NCBI GenBank assembly: GCA_041394845.1
Contig: JAWKHL010000004.1
Coordinates: forward strand, 464,076-528,075
Reading direction: 5' to 3'
Source: JAHCHG01 sp041394845
GTDB lineage: Bacteria; Acidobacteriota; Blastocatellia; Pyrinomonadales; Pyrinomonadaceae
Length of the DNA stretch: 64,000 bases
In this document: one piece after another, positions 34,111-42,066 of the stretch
How the letters are laid out: the number at the start of each line of letters is the position of its first letter
Numbering within the stretch: position 1 is the first letter of the stretch
Made by a program: the position numbers and the translations under genes
Notes under the pieces: model-generated
What the model was told of the DNA's origin: nothing
What the model saw: only the letters and a program-made list of their open reading frames with translations
The model's database searches: none

Positions 34111-34119
34111 CTCACATTT

Positions 34120-34402
34120 GACGAATATCTCTACGCGATGCTCGAAGATCAGTGGGCGGTGAGCGGCGAGCAGTAAGCAGTGATTGAAAAGGAGATTGAT
34201 GACGGGCCGGGCTTCCATTTTTACCGCTCGCCGCTCACCGCTCACCGTTCACTGATCGCCCCCTCGCTCACAATTTCCAGAAAATCGGCACCAACAGCAT
34301 GACCGCGATAAAGACCAGAATGGTCAGGACCGTCCCGATCTTGACGAAATCCATAAAGCGGTAGCGGCCCGGCGTGTAAACCAGCACGCAGGCCGGTTCC
34401 AG
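34120..34402. repeat. Direct-duplication copy B flanking the 4.2 kb island
   Basis: Starts with the 38 bases of GNAT 3' end (34120-34157), then PWE8B, then 34274-34402, which is the true 3' end of the transporter gene. It is 22 bases longer than copy A, all in the hairpin. Confidence 0.92.
34150..34257. repeat. PWE8B: CGGTGAGCGGCGAGCAG-word hairpin in copy B
   Basis: Left arm 34150-34184 (CAGTGGGCGGTGAGCGGCG, AGCAGTAAGCAGTGATT) and right arm 34222-34257 (ACCGCTCGCCGCTCACCGC, TCACCGTTCACTGATC). Loop sequence is unrelated to that of copy A. Confidence 0.85.
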
Positions 34403-36055
34403 CGGCGTGATAAACGAAAACGACGCGGCGTAGGTGATGGCGACGGCGAAGGTGCGCGGATTGAGTCCGAGCGCGGTGGCCGTCTTGAGAGCGACCGGCA
34501 GAACGACCAGCGCGGCCGCCTGATTCGACATCGGCTGGGTGAGCGCGACCGTCAGAATAAAGAATCCGGCCAGAACGGCCGTCCCGCCGAACTGGGCGAA
34601 ATAGGTTTCTATCAAACCGGCCAGAAAAATGTCGGCCTTGGTGGTCTCCATCGCCACGCCGAAACTCATCATACAGGCGATCAGAACCAGCAGGCGAAAA
34701 TCGATCAGCGAATAGAGTTCCGAGTAGAGAACCGTCCTGGTCGCCAGCAACAGGAGAACGCCGAGCAGGACGGCGATGGCCAGCGGGATCTCGACGCCGG
34801 TCACGAGTTTGGAAAGCGACAGAGAGAGAAACAGGACGAAAGCGGCGATGGCCCATTTTCGTTTTTCCGTCCGGGCGGCGCTGGCCGAAACGTCATCCAA
34901 AAGAATCATCTCGCGATCGACGACAAAAGGTTCGATCAGACGCCGGTTGCCCTGGACCAGCAAAACATCGCCGAACTTGAGCATCAACTCGCTCAGTTTG
35001 TTGAAAAACGTCTCGCCGTGGCGGTTGACCGCCAGCACCGTCAGACCGTAAGTCTGCCGGAAATTGAGCGTTTTCAGGGTCTGCCCGATGAGGCGCGAAT
35101 CCTTCATCACCAGCACCTCGAACAGTTCGACGTCGCCGCTTTCCAACAGATCGTCGTTGAGGATGAAATCGGCCTTGATCTTGAGCGAGGCGTCTTCTTT
35201 AACGCGGAGAATGTCGGCGACGCTCCCCTCGACGATCAGGATGTCGTGCGCCTCGATCCTCTCGTTCCGCCTCGGCGCCAGTTTCTCCTCCCTGCCTCTG
35301 AGGATGCCGAGGACGTTCAATTGCAACGTCGAATTGATGTCGGCCTGTCCGAGCGTTTTCCCGACCAGCCGCGAATCCGGAAGAACGATCAGTTCCGAAA
35401 CGTATTCGCGGATGGCGTACTGTTCGGTCAGAGAATCTTCGCCGCCGCGCGACGGCAGAAGACGGATCCCGACGAAAAGCATATAGATCAGACCGACCCC
35501 GACCGTGATGACGCCGACCGAGGTCAACTCGAACATCGAATAAGGCTCCAGCCCGTGGCGGGCGATGGCGCCGCTGACGGCCAGATTGGTCGAGGTTCCG
35601 ATCAAGGTGCAACTGCCGCCCAGAATGGCACCGAACGCCAGCGGCATGAGCAATTTTGAGGGCGGGATCTTGGCGCGGGCGGCCAGTCCCATAACGACCG
35701 GCACGAACATCGCCGTGGTGGTCGTGTTTTTCATCACCGAAGCCGATACGGCCGCCACCACCATGATCAGAGCCGTCAGGAAAAACTCGTTGTCGCCGGC
35801 GATCCCGTAAAGCCTCCTTCCGATCAGATCGACGAGACCGGTTTTGACCAGACCGCCGGTCAGAACGAACAGCCCGCCAATGGTGATGATGATGCTGTCG
35901 CCGAAACCGGAAACGCCTTCCTGAACGGTCAAAACGCCCGTCAAAACCAGACCGATGACCAGAATGATGCCGACCACATCAACCGGAAGTTTTTCGGTTG
36001 CAAACAGGATGACGGCAATCAACAAAAGGATCAAAACTATAGCGATTGGTGACAT
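34268..36055 (-). CDS. SLC13/DASS-type anion transporter with two cytoplasmic RCK_C (TrkA-C) domains
   Basis: 595 residues from the ATG at 36055; the ORF extends to 36196 but that part is read from PWE9. Roughly a dozen membrane helices in two halves (about 3-195 and 390-595), with the SSxN-like signature GTSTNLAVSG (about 155) in the first half and PMSNQAAALV in the second. Two TrkA-C domains (about 215-290 and 300-375) sit between. Such transporters move sulfate, dicarboxylates or similar anions with sodium. The TGA stop is at the edge of PWE8B. Confidence 0.85.
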   Translation of the reverse strand: MSPIAIVLILLLIAVILFATEKLPVDVVGIILVIGLVLTGVLTVQEGVSGFGDSIIITIGGLFVLTGGLVKTGLVDLIGRRLYGIAGDNEFFLTALIMVVAAVSASVMKNTTTTAMFVPVVMGLAARAKIPPSKLLMPLAFGAILGGSCTLIGTSTNLAVSGAIARHGLEPYSMFELTSVGVITVGVGLIYMLFVGIRLLPSRGGEDSLTEQYAIREYVSELIVLPDSRLVGKTLGQADINSTLQLNVLGILRGREEKLAPRRNERIEAHDILIVEGSVADILRVKEDASLKIKADFILNDDLLESGDVELFEVLVMKDSRLIGQTLKTLNFRQTYGLTVLAVNRHGETFFNKLSELMLKFGDVLLVQGNRRLIEPFVVDREMILLDDVSASAARTEKRKWAIAAFVLFLSLSLSKLVTGVEIPLAIAVLLGVLLLLATRTVLYSELYSLIDFRLLVLIACMMSFGVAMETTKADIFLAGLIETYFAQFGGTAVLAGFFILTVALTQPMSNQAAALVVLPVALKTATALGLNPRTFAVAITYAASFSFITPLEPACVLVYTPGRYRFMDFVKIGTVLTILVFIAVMLLVPIFWKL

Positions 36056-36116
36056 TTGAGGAAAGATGATACAGATTTTTTTCGCTTTTGGGAAGATAAA
36101 TATTTTGTCAATCTGG

Positions 36117-36213
36117 AAATGGCTAACGGTTAATTGTTGATCGATTTGGCGGTTCTCATCCAACCCGATCTTTCCCGTCCGACCGGCGATCAGCAATTAA
36201 CCGTTAGCCATTT
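36117..36213. repeat. PWE9: GTTAATTG-word hairpin between transporter and regulator genes
   Basis: 27-base arms (36117-36143 and 36187-36213) with one mismatch: TGGCTAACGGTTAATTGTTG opposite CAGCAATTAACCGTTAGCCA. It lies upstream of the transporter start and 17 bases downstream of the next gene on the same strand, so it may terminate the regulator transcript. Confidence 0.85.
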
Positions 36214-36230
36214 GCAAACAGCAACCAAGG

Positions 36231-38021
36231 TCACCCGCCATTGACCGTGAACAACCGCCATTCGCCCTGTATGTCGGGGAATGAACGAACGCCGCGTTCC
36301 TCGAATCCGAGCCCCGAACCGGCGACCAGATCCTTGACGGTGCGCGACACCAGGATCTCGCCGAGTTCGGCCTGGTCGGCGATCTTCTGGGCCAGTTCGA
36401 CGGCAAAACCTCCCAGTGTTTCGCCCACCACATCGCATTCGCCGGTGTGCAGGCCGGTCTTGACCCGAACGCCCAGACGCCCCGCCGAAGCGCTGATCGC
36501 CGACGCACAGCGGATCGCCCGGGCCGGTCCGTCAAAGGCGGCCAGAACGCCGTTTTCGTCGTAAGACACCTCGCGTCCCTTAAACAGCTGAAGCTGTCTT
36601 TTGACGTAGGTCTGCGAGCGTTCCAGCAGTTCCCGCCAATCGGCGGCCCCTCTTTCCCGGGCGTGAGTCTGCGGATCAATGATCCTGACGTTCATCACCG
36701 TGGCCAGCACGCGGGCGTGATCTCCGCCGTAACGGACGCCGGTCAGAAATATCTCGATCTCGTCGAGGATCTCGCCCTGATCCCCGACAAAAGGCAGATG
36801 ATCGATGCCGCCCAGTTCGACGAACTTACAGCCCGGGATCTGTTCGGCGACAAAACGTCCCTCCTCGACCTTGAGACACATATCGCCCGTCCGGTGAATG
36901 ACCAGCGTCGGCACGCTGATGCTCGGCAACACCTCGCGAACGTCGATCTCGGCGTTCATCTTGGTCAGAGCGACGGCCGCGCCCGGACTGGCTCCCATCC
37001 GCAGATAGGTCGCCCACCAGTCGCGGAACTTCTCATCGTCGGCCATCGACGGAGCGCGTTCTTCGATGCCGACCGGCCGACCCCATTCGCGCCGCATCAG
37101 TTCGAAAAATGCCTCGCGATCCTCCGATGATACGCCCCACGGGTAATCGTCGTCGCGGATCCTTTTGGCGTAGGTTCCGATCATCACCAGCGCGTTGGTT
37201 TTTTCCGGATAGGTGGCGGCGAACAGCGAACACATCGGGCCGCCCTCCGAGACGCCGATCAAAACGGCCCGTTCCGATCCGACCGCGTCCATCACGGCGT
37301 GAACGTCTTCCATTCTCTGCTCGAGCGTCGGGAGTTCGGACAGAGGGACCCGGTCGGAAAGACCCGTTCCGCGCTTGTCAAAGAGGATGAGGCGCGAGAA
37401 CGAGGCCAGCCGGTTCAGGAAAGCGGCGAAACTCGCATCCTTCCAGAAATATTCGAGGTGCGAGATCCAGCCCATCACAAAGACGATGTCCAGATCGCCC
37501 TCGCCGACGACCTGATAGGCGATGTTGACGTCTCCGTTCTGGACGTAATGGGTCTCCGGCGCGTGCGGCATCAGCGGCCGGAATCCCGGTTCGGGCAGTC
37601 CGGGCGCGTTCGATCCTTCCGTCTCATCTTCCTCTTCTTCGACCAGAATCCGCGCCCTGAAACTCTCGAAAACTACCGGAGATTCGCCGGTTTCATCCTC
37701 GGCGGCATCGAGCAGTTTGACCGGAGCGACGAAGCGATAACCGCGCCGGGGGATGGTTTCGATCAGATCGCTCCCGATCTCTTTGCGCAAAATGGAGATG
37801 TTCTGCGCCAGATTGTTTTCCTCGACGAAAGCGGCCTCCCAGATCTCCTCCAGCATTTCTTCTTTGGTCAGCGCGTGGCCGCTGTTGCGAACCAACAGCA
37901 ACAGCGTGTCGAAGACCTTCGGGGTCAGCGAGATGATCTTCTCGCCGTCAAACAAAAGCCGTTCGACTGCGTCCAGCTTGAAGCGGCCGAACTGATAGAT
38001 CTGTTTGGGAAAGTCCCTCAT
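36231..38021 (-). CDS. Fusion: OmpR-type winged helix, alpha/beta hydrolase, degenerate class III cyclase domain
   Basis: 596 residues. Residues 8-105 form a CadC/OmpR-type DNA-binding domain (SLTPKVFDTLLLLVRNSGHA, then NISILRKEIGSDLIETIPRRGYRF). Residues 165-415 are an alpha/beta hydrolase (GTGLSDR, nucleophile elbow GVSEGG at about 259, HLPF at the end). Residues 425-590 follow adenylate cyclases (GLHTGECDVVGETLGGFAVE, then VSRTVKDLVAGSGL). The metal-binding FTDI site reads MNVR and TGDG reads DENG, so catalysis is unlikely. It may sense a small ester or nucleotide and regulate genes. It diverges from the next gene. Confidence 0.82.
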   Translation of the reverse strand: MRDFPKQIYQFGRFKLDAVERLLFDGEKIISLTPKVFDTLLLLVRNSGHALTKEEMLEEIWEAAFVEENNLAQNISILRKEIGSDLIETIPRRGYRFVAPVKLLDAAEDETGESPVVFESFRARILVEEEEDETEGSNAPGLPEPGFRPLMPHAPETHYVQNGDVNIAYQVVGEGDLDIVFVMGWISHLEYFWKDASFAAFLNRLASFSRLILFDKRGTGLSDRVPLSELPTLEQRMEDVHAVMDAVGSERAVLIGVSEGGPMCSLFAATYPEKTNALVMIGTYAKRIRDDDYPWGVSSEDREAFFELMRREWGRPVGIEERAPSMADDEKFRDWWATYLRMGASPGAAVALTKMNAEIDVREVLPSISVPTLVIHRTGDMCLKVEEGRFVAEQIPGCKFVELGGIDHLPFVGDQGEILDEIEIFLTGVRYGGDHARVLATVMNVRIIDPQTHARERGAADWRELLERSQTYVKRQLQLFKGREVSYDENGVLAAFDGPARAIRCASAISASAGRLGVRVKTGLHTGECDVVGETLGGFAVELAQKIADQAELGEILVSRTVKDLVAGSGLGFEERGVRSFPDIQGEWRLFTVNGG

Positions 38022-38142
38022 CGTCTTTTTCAGAACTTCTTCAGTTTTTTTTCAGAAAACTTTCAACTCTTTCTAAAGATTAAATCCTTTGCTCTGAATT
38101 ATAAACGAATCGTAACAAAATGTTCGGTTTTTTTAAAAAAAT

Positions 38143-38472
38143 ATGAATCCGGTTTATAAAATCCAAATGCCCAAAAAGATAAGAACCATCATCCTCGAAA
38201 TTCAAAGAACTCAGGTCCTTCGGCGGCGTTCGAGATCGAAGATCTCTTACTGTGAGGAGTGCGGGGGCGAGGGCGATTTCCTGTCTTTGCCCGATGCCGC
38301 CGCACTCTTCGGGGTCGAACAGGTCAAACTTTTCCAGTTCATTCACGTCAACGCCGGACATTACCGTCCCGATACCAACGACACCGTTTATATCTGTCTG
38401 AACTCGCTGTTGAGATTGATGAACCGCCAGACGGCCGCCGACGGCAAAGTGAGAATGATCGGGGAAAGATGA
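38143..38472 (+). CDS. Small DNA-binding-like protein (MerR/excisionase-type fold) with CxxC
   Basis: 109 residues; ATG at 38167 is an alternative start. A basic N-terminus (QRTQVLRRRSRSK), a CEECGG pair at about 37-42 and then LSLPDAAALFGVEQVKLFQF, which resembles the 'eAA.l.gvs...iyr' helix of excisionase-like proteins, ending YICLNSLLRLM. From memory, this architecture is a widespread small family of unknown function. Stop TGA begins PWE10. Upstream is the fusion regulator on the other strand. Confidence 0.6.
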   Translation: MNPVYKIQMPKKIRTIILEIQRTQVLRRRSRSKISYCEECGGEGDFLSLPDAAALFGVEQVKLFQFIHVNAGHYRPDTNDTVYICLNSLLRLMNRQTAADGKVRMIGER

Positions 38473-38594
38473 CGGATTTGGGATTTGGGATTTCGGAATT
38501 GGGATTTATTTTTTGGTAGAAACCGACACCTTGAATAACCTGCAAATCCGAAATCCCAAATCAATAATCCCAAATCAATAATCCCAAATCAATA
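38470..38594. repeat. PWE10: GATTTGGGATTT-word hairpin between convergent genes
   Basis: Left arm 38470-38508 (GACGGATTTGGGATTTGGG, ATTTCGGAATTGGGATTT), right arm 38543-38594, which holds three perfect tandem copies of the 14-mer CCCAAATCAATAAT. Stop codons of both flanking genes (TGA of the small protein, TGA of the TonB receptor) are formed by the words. Confidence 0.85.
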
Positions 38595-40925
38595 AAACCG
38601 AACCGTGTACGACACCTTAAACCCGCGGCCGGCTTCGGGCAGGAGGTCTTTGATGAAATTGACGTGGTTGCGGTAGAGTTTGTCGGTCAGGTTCTGGCCG
38701 CCGAAGGTGATGATATGGGCCGTTTTATCGACCGCAAAGGCGTAGGTGCCGTTGATGTTGAAAAGGCCGTATCCGGCGGTCGGCGTTTCCAATGTGAAAA
38801 CATCGTCGGAGCCTTTTTTGGCCACGAAAACGGCTTCGGGTCTGAGACTCAGGCCCTTGTAACGCAAATTGAGACCGATCCGCCCGCGGGCCGGAGAGAT
38901 GCGAGGCAGAGGAACATTGATGTTTTTCAATTCGGCCCTGACCACATCGCCGACAAAATAAGCCCCGACGTACTCGTTCAGATCGACCTCAAGATTCGCA
39001 TCGGCCCCGATAAAGCGGCTGTCATTCTGCTTGTAGCGCGTCAACGGCAGACCGTCCTCGACATCGACGAAACCGTTGCCATCCTCGTCCTGCGGAGCCC
39101 CGTAGATGAAATTATTTATGTCGTAAACGAAAAAACTGCCGTTGAAACGAACCCGTTTGGAATCCTGCCGGAGGCTGAATTCGAGACCGTTGGTGCGTTC
39201 TCTTTCGAGCGTCGGATCGCCGACCTCGAACGAAACCGTTCCGACATGAGGGCCGAAATTATACAGTTCTTCGAGCGCCGGCGAGCGGAATGAACTGGAG
39301 AGATTGGTCACGAACGTGCCGCCTTTCCAGACCCGGAATTTGGCTCCGACGGCCCCGGAAAAACCCGTAAAATCGGTATCAACCAGATTCGCGTTGACCG
39401 GTCGGTAGCGATTGCTCTCGATCCTTCCGCCGAATTGCAGGGAAACGCGATCGAAATTGAGTTCTTCGAGGGCAAAGACGGCGAAATTGTTCTGCCGGAC
39501 GCGGCCGTCGACCAACTGCTCCTCGCCCTGCGTCAGATAGCTTCGGCGGTAACCGTCGAAACCGAAACTGCCGGAAAGTTTTTTATAGTTGGCCTGATGG
39601 AACATCGCCCGATAGGAAAAAACGTCGTTGTCAAAGGTCGTCGCCACCGTGTCGATGCCGCCCGCGACTTCGAGTTCCTGATGCTGATAGTCGGAAAAAT
39701 CGACTCTGAAATCCGCCTCCGGGATCGCCCCTTTCAGATTTCGGAAACCGCCCGTCAGCCGGTAGCCGTTGCGACGCATCTTGATGTCGGTGTCCTCGTC
39801 GGACAGGGGCGGCAATTGATTGGCAAAAGCGTTTTTGATGGCATCGAGGTCAAACTGGCAATCGGCATTCGGGTCGCTGCAATCGATGCCGCCGTTGGCG
39901 ATGCTCAGCACTTCACCCGATTCGAACAATGGCGCATAGGGAACGCCGTACCGGCGGCGATCCAAACTGATCGTCCCGCGGATAAAGGCCTTGTCGGCGA
40001 AATAACCGAACTTGCCGGAACCGCCGTAAGCCCGCGACCCCGAGTTCGGAATCCGCCCGAGCGGCGTTTCAAAATTGCCTTCGCGGGCGGCGTTCAGATC
40101 GAGGTTAAAAAGATATTTGCCGACCCCGTATTCGAGGCCGCCGGCCGCGCCGCCCTGCCGGTTGACCGTTCCTCCGAGGCCCGTAAAATACCCGCGGATG
40201 CCGGGGTGCGCGTCGTTCTCGTCGTTGGTGACGGCGTTGACCACGCCGCCGACGGCGCTGCTTCCGTAGAGCAGTGTGGCCGGGCCTTTGATGACCTCGA
40301 GCCTCTCCAGATTGAGTGTGGAAACCGGCTCGCTGTGATCGCCCGATTGGGCTCCGACCGAACCGACCGGGGCTCCGTCCTGCAAAACCTGAACGCGGTC
40401 GCCCTCGAAACCTCGGATCGAGGGACGGGCCGAACCGGGGCCGAACGAGCGTTTGCTGACGCCCGCCTCGCTTTCGAGGACGTCGCCGATCGAAGTGCTG
40501 GCCTTTTCGGCGATCTGGGTCGTTCCGATCGAACTGACCGAAGAAAAAGATTCGAGCACCGCTTCTTCACTGCCGGTCGCCGTGACGGTAACCTCCGCCC
40601 GGATGGCCGTCAGACTGAGGCCGAAATCGAGGGTCGTCGCTCCTCCGGCGGAAGTCGTGACGGTCTGGGCTTTGTCGGCAAAGCCGTCGATATGAGTAAC
40701 GACCGTGTAGGTTCCGGCCGGCAGGTCGGTGAATTCGTAGCGCCCTTCGGCGTCGGTTTCCGTACTGCGCCGCAACTTTGTGATCTCGATCGAAACCCCT
40801 CCGACCGGCTGACGGTTGACCTCGCTGGTAACGACGCCGCTCAAAGAACCGGTCTGGGCAAACGCCGCCGCCGAGGTCGCCGCGATAAAGCCACACAACA
40901 AAAACATTCGATAAAAAGTCCGCAT
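38589..40925 (-). CDS. TonB-dependent outer-membrane receptor with N-terminal carboxypeptidase-regulatory-like domain
   Basis: 778 residues. Signal peptide 1-23; a CarboxypepD_reg-like beta sandwich at about 25-105 (LSGVVTSEVNRQPVGGVSIE); a TonB-box-like stretch EVTVTATG (about 115); plug domain with the SIGDVLESEAGVSKRSFGPG region; then a 22-strand-type barrel ending in an aromatic terminus (SYTVRFY). It takes up siderophore, cobalamin, heme or other bulky nutrients. No exbBD or periplasmic partner is near. The first 270 bases upstream hold PWE11 and no other feature. Confidence 0.9.
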   Translation of the reverse strand: MRTFYRMFLLCGFIAATSAAAFAQTGSLSGVVTSEVNRQPVGGVSIEITKLRRSTETDAEGRYEFTDLPAGTYTVVTHIDGFADKAQTVTTSAGGATTLDFGLSLTAIRAEVTVTATGSEEAVLESFSSVSSIGTTQIAEKASTSIGDVLESEAGVSKRSFGPGSARPSIRGFEGDRVQVLQDGAPVGSVGAQSGDHSEPVSTLNLERLEVIKGPATLLYGSSAVGGVVNAVTNDENDAHPGIRGYFTGLGGTVNRQGGAAGGLEYGVGKYLFNLDLNAAREGNFETPLGRIPNSGSRAYGGSGKFGYFADKAFIRGTISLDRRRYGVPYAPLFESGEVLSIANGGIDCSDPNADCQFDLDAIKNAFANQLPPLSDEDTDIKMRRNGYRLTGGFRNLKGAIPEADFRVDFSDYQHQELEVAGGIDTVATTFDNDVFSYRAMFHQANYKKLSGSFGFDGYRRSYLTQGEEQLVDGRVRQNNFAVFALEELNFDRVSLQFGGRIESNRYRPVNANLVDTDFTGFSGAVGAKFRVWKGGTFVTNLSSSFRSPALEELYNFGPHVGTVSFEVGDPTLERERTNGLEFSLRQDSKRVRFNGSFFVYDINNFIYGAPQDEDGNGFVDVEDGLPLTRYKQNDSRFIGADANLEVDLNEYVGAYFVGDVVRAELKNINVPLPRISPARGRIGLNLRYKGLSLRPEAVFVAKKGSDDVFTLETPTAGYGLFNINGTYAFAVDKTAHIITFGGQNLTDKLYRNHVNFIKDLLPEAGRGFKVSYTVRFY

Positions 40926-41068
40926 GATAATCCGTTTGATCTTGATGAATTTTAAACTGATGAAATCAAAGCCCGGATTATCTTCGATAACGGGCGGACA
41001 CCGAAACTCTTTTTAATGAATTGTCAAAAGACGCGAACAAACCGTCCGTTCGGGCCAATGAACGTTTT

Positions 41069-41193
41069 CAGTTATCAGTTATCGAGGGTTTCGGGGGGGC
41101 CGGAAACGGTTTTGAGGCCGTTATCGGTAAGCCCCGGAACCAACCCGCTTTCCGTTAAAACCGAAGCTTTTGATAAATGATGACTGATAACTG
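41069..41193. repeat. PWE11: CAGTTATC-word element upstream of the TonB receptor and downstream of the LytTR gene
   Basis: Left words CAGTTATCAGTTATCG (41069-41084), right words TGATAAATGATGACTGATAA (41171-41190). The stop TGA of the LytTR gene lies at the right edge. Inside the loop are smaller G/C-rich inverted pieces. It occupies most of the 270-base gap 40926-41195. Confidence 0.65.
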
Positions 41194-41195
41194 GC

Positions 41196-41975
41196 TCAAA
41201 GTTTGAGCAGTCTTTCGCGCAGGACGCGCGATTGGAGGCGGCTTGAGGAGAGTTCCTGACCGTTCTGCAAAATGACCAGATAGGTTCCTCCGGGCATCGG
41301 AGAGATTTTTTCGATCATCGAGACATTTACCAGAGCGCCGCGCGAGAGCCGGATGAACTCGTCCGGCGAGAGCCGGGCCTCGATGTCCTTGAGGCGAAAG
41401 TTGATGACGTATTCTTCGTTTTTCCGGGTGGTGATGTGGAGGAGTTCTCCGTCGGCGACGATCGAGGCGACCGAACCGGCCGGAACGAGCAGGATGTCCT
41501 CGCCTTTTTTGACCGGTATTCTTTCCAGAAAATCGGCCCGCGAGGTCTCTTCGTAAACCTCGACCGCTTTTTTCACCTTCTCGGTTTCACGCTCGCGGAA
41601 ATCGCTCTGCTCCAGTCTTTCCTGAGCGCGGTTGACCGTTTCGCGAAGGCGTGCGCTTTCCACCGGTTTGAGCAGGTAATCGACGGCGTTGACCTCGAAG
41701 GCCTGTATGGCGTATTCGTCGTAGGCGGTAACGAAAGCGACCAAAGGCATCTGACTTTTCCGCAGAAATTTGACCACTTCAAGCCCGGTCACTTCCGGCA
41801 TCTGCAGATCAAGCAATGCCAGATCGGGCCTTTTTTCCCTGATCAATTCCAGCGCCTCGGCACCGTTTTCGGCCTCGCCGACCAGTTCGACGTCCTCAAA
41901 GTTCTGCAGCGCGGCTTTGAGAAAATTCCGCGCCGGCCGCTCGTCGTCGGCGATTATTATTCTTAGTTTGGTCAT
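41196..41975 (-). CDS. LytTR-family response regulator
   Basis: 259 residues from the ATG at 41975; a longer ORF to 42035 is read from PWE12. The receiver domain (about 3-120) has acidic pocket DDE, the phospho-acceptor Asp in LALLDLQMPEVTG and Lys in YLLKPVE. The LytTR DNA-binding domain (about 165-255) contains IVADGELLHITTRKNEEYVI and FIRLSRGALVNVSMIEKI. It forms a pair with the kinase upstream. No Shine-Dalgarno sequence because PWE12 ends just before the start. Confidence 0.9.
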   Translation of the reverse strand: MTKLRIIIADDERPARNFLKAALQNFEDVELVGEAENGAEALELIREKRPDLALLDLQMPEVTGLEVVKFLRKSQMPLVAFVTAYDEYAIQAFEVNAVDYLLKPVESARLRETVNRAQERLEQSDFRERETEKVKKAVEVYEETSRADFLERIPVKKGEDILLVPAGSVASIVADGELLHITTRKNEEYVINFRLKDIEARLSPDEFIRLSRGALVNVSMIEKISPMPGGTYLVILQNGQELSSSRLQSRVLRERLLKL

Positions 41976-41985
41976 TGTTTTTTTT

Positions 41986-42060
41986 GGTGATGGGTGATGG
42001 GTGATGGGTGAAAAGAAGTTGCGGATTCTTCTCAATCACCAAATTCCCATCACCCATCAC
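41986..42060. repeat. PWE12: GTGATGG-word hairpin between the kinase and its response regulator gene
   Basis: Left arm 41986-42010 (GGTGATGGGTGATGGGTGA) and right arm 42034-42060 (AATCACC, CCCATCACCCATCAC). It stands within a same-strand two-gene unit, 7 bases after the kinase stop and 10 bases before the regulator start. Confidence 0.85.
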
Positions 42061-42066
42061 ATTCTT

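Larger units (their letters stand above)
29912..34119. mobile_element. AT-rich 4.2 kb island bounded by a 0.26-0.28 kb direct duplication of host sequence
   Basis: Gene content from 29912 to 34119 is markedly AT-rich and unrelated to its surroundings: an ArsR-like regulator, a small secreted protein, a secreted prolyl oligopeptidase and a truncated beta-lactamase-type gene. Both borders coincide exactly with the ends of the duplicated host segment (29651-29911 and 34120-34402). No transposase, integrase or terminal inverted repeat is visible. The shape fits single-crossover integration of a circle or transferred fragment carrying a homologous piece of the GNAT-transporter locus, but this is inference. 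Confidence 0.65.

Noticed and set aside
29912..34119. Classical transposon or integron
   Set aside because: No transposase, integrase, terminal inverted repeat or attachment-site tRNA was found at either border; the flanks are host-gene duplications much longer than target-site duplications.
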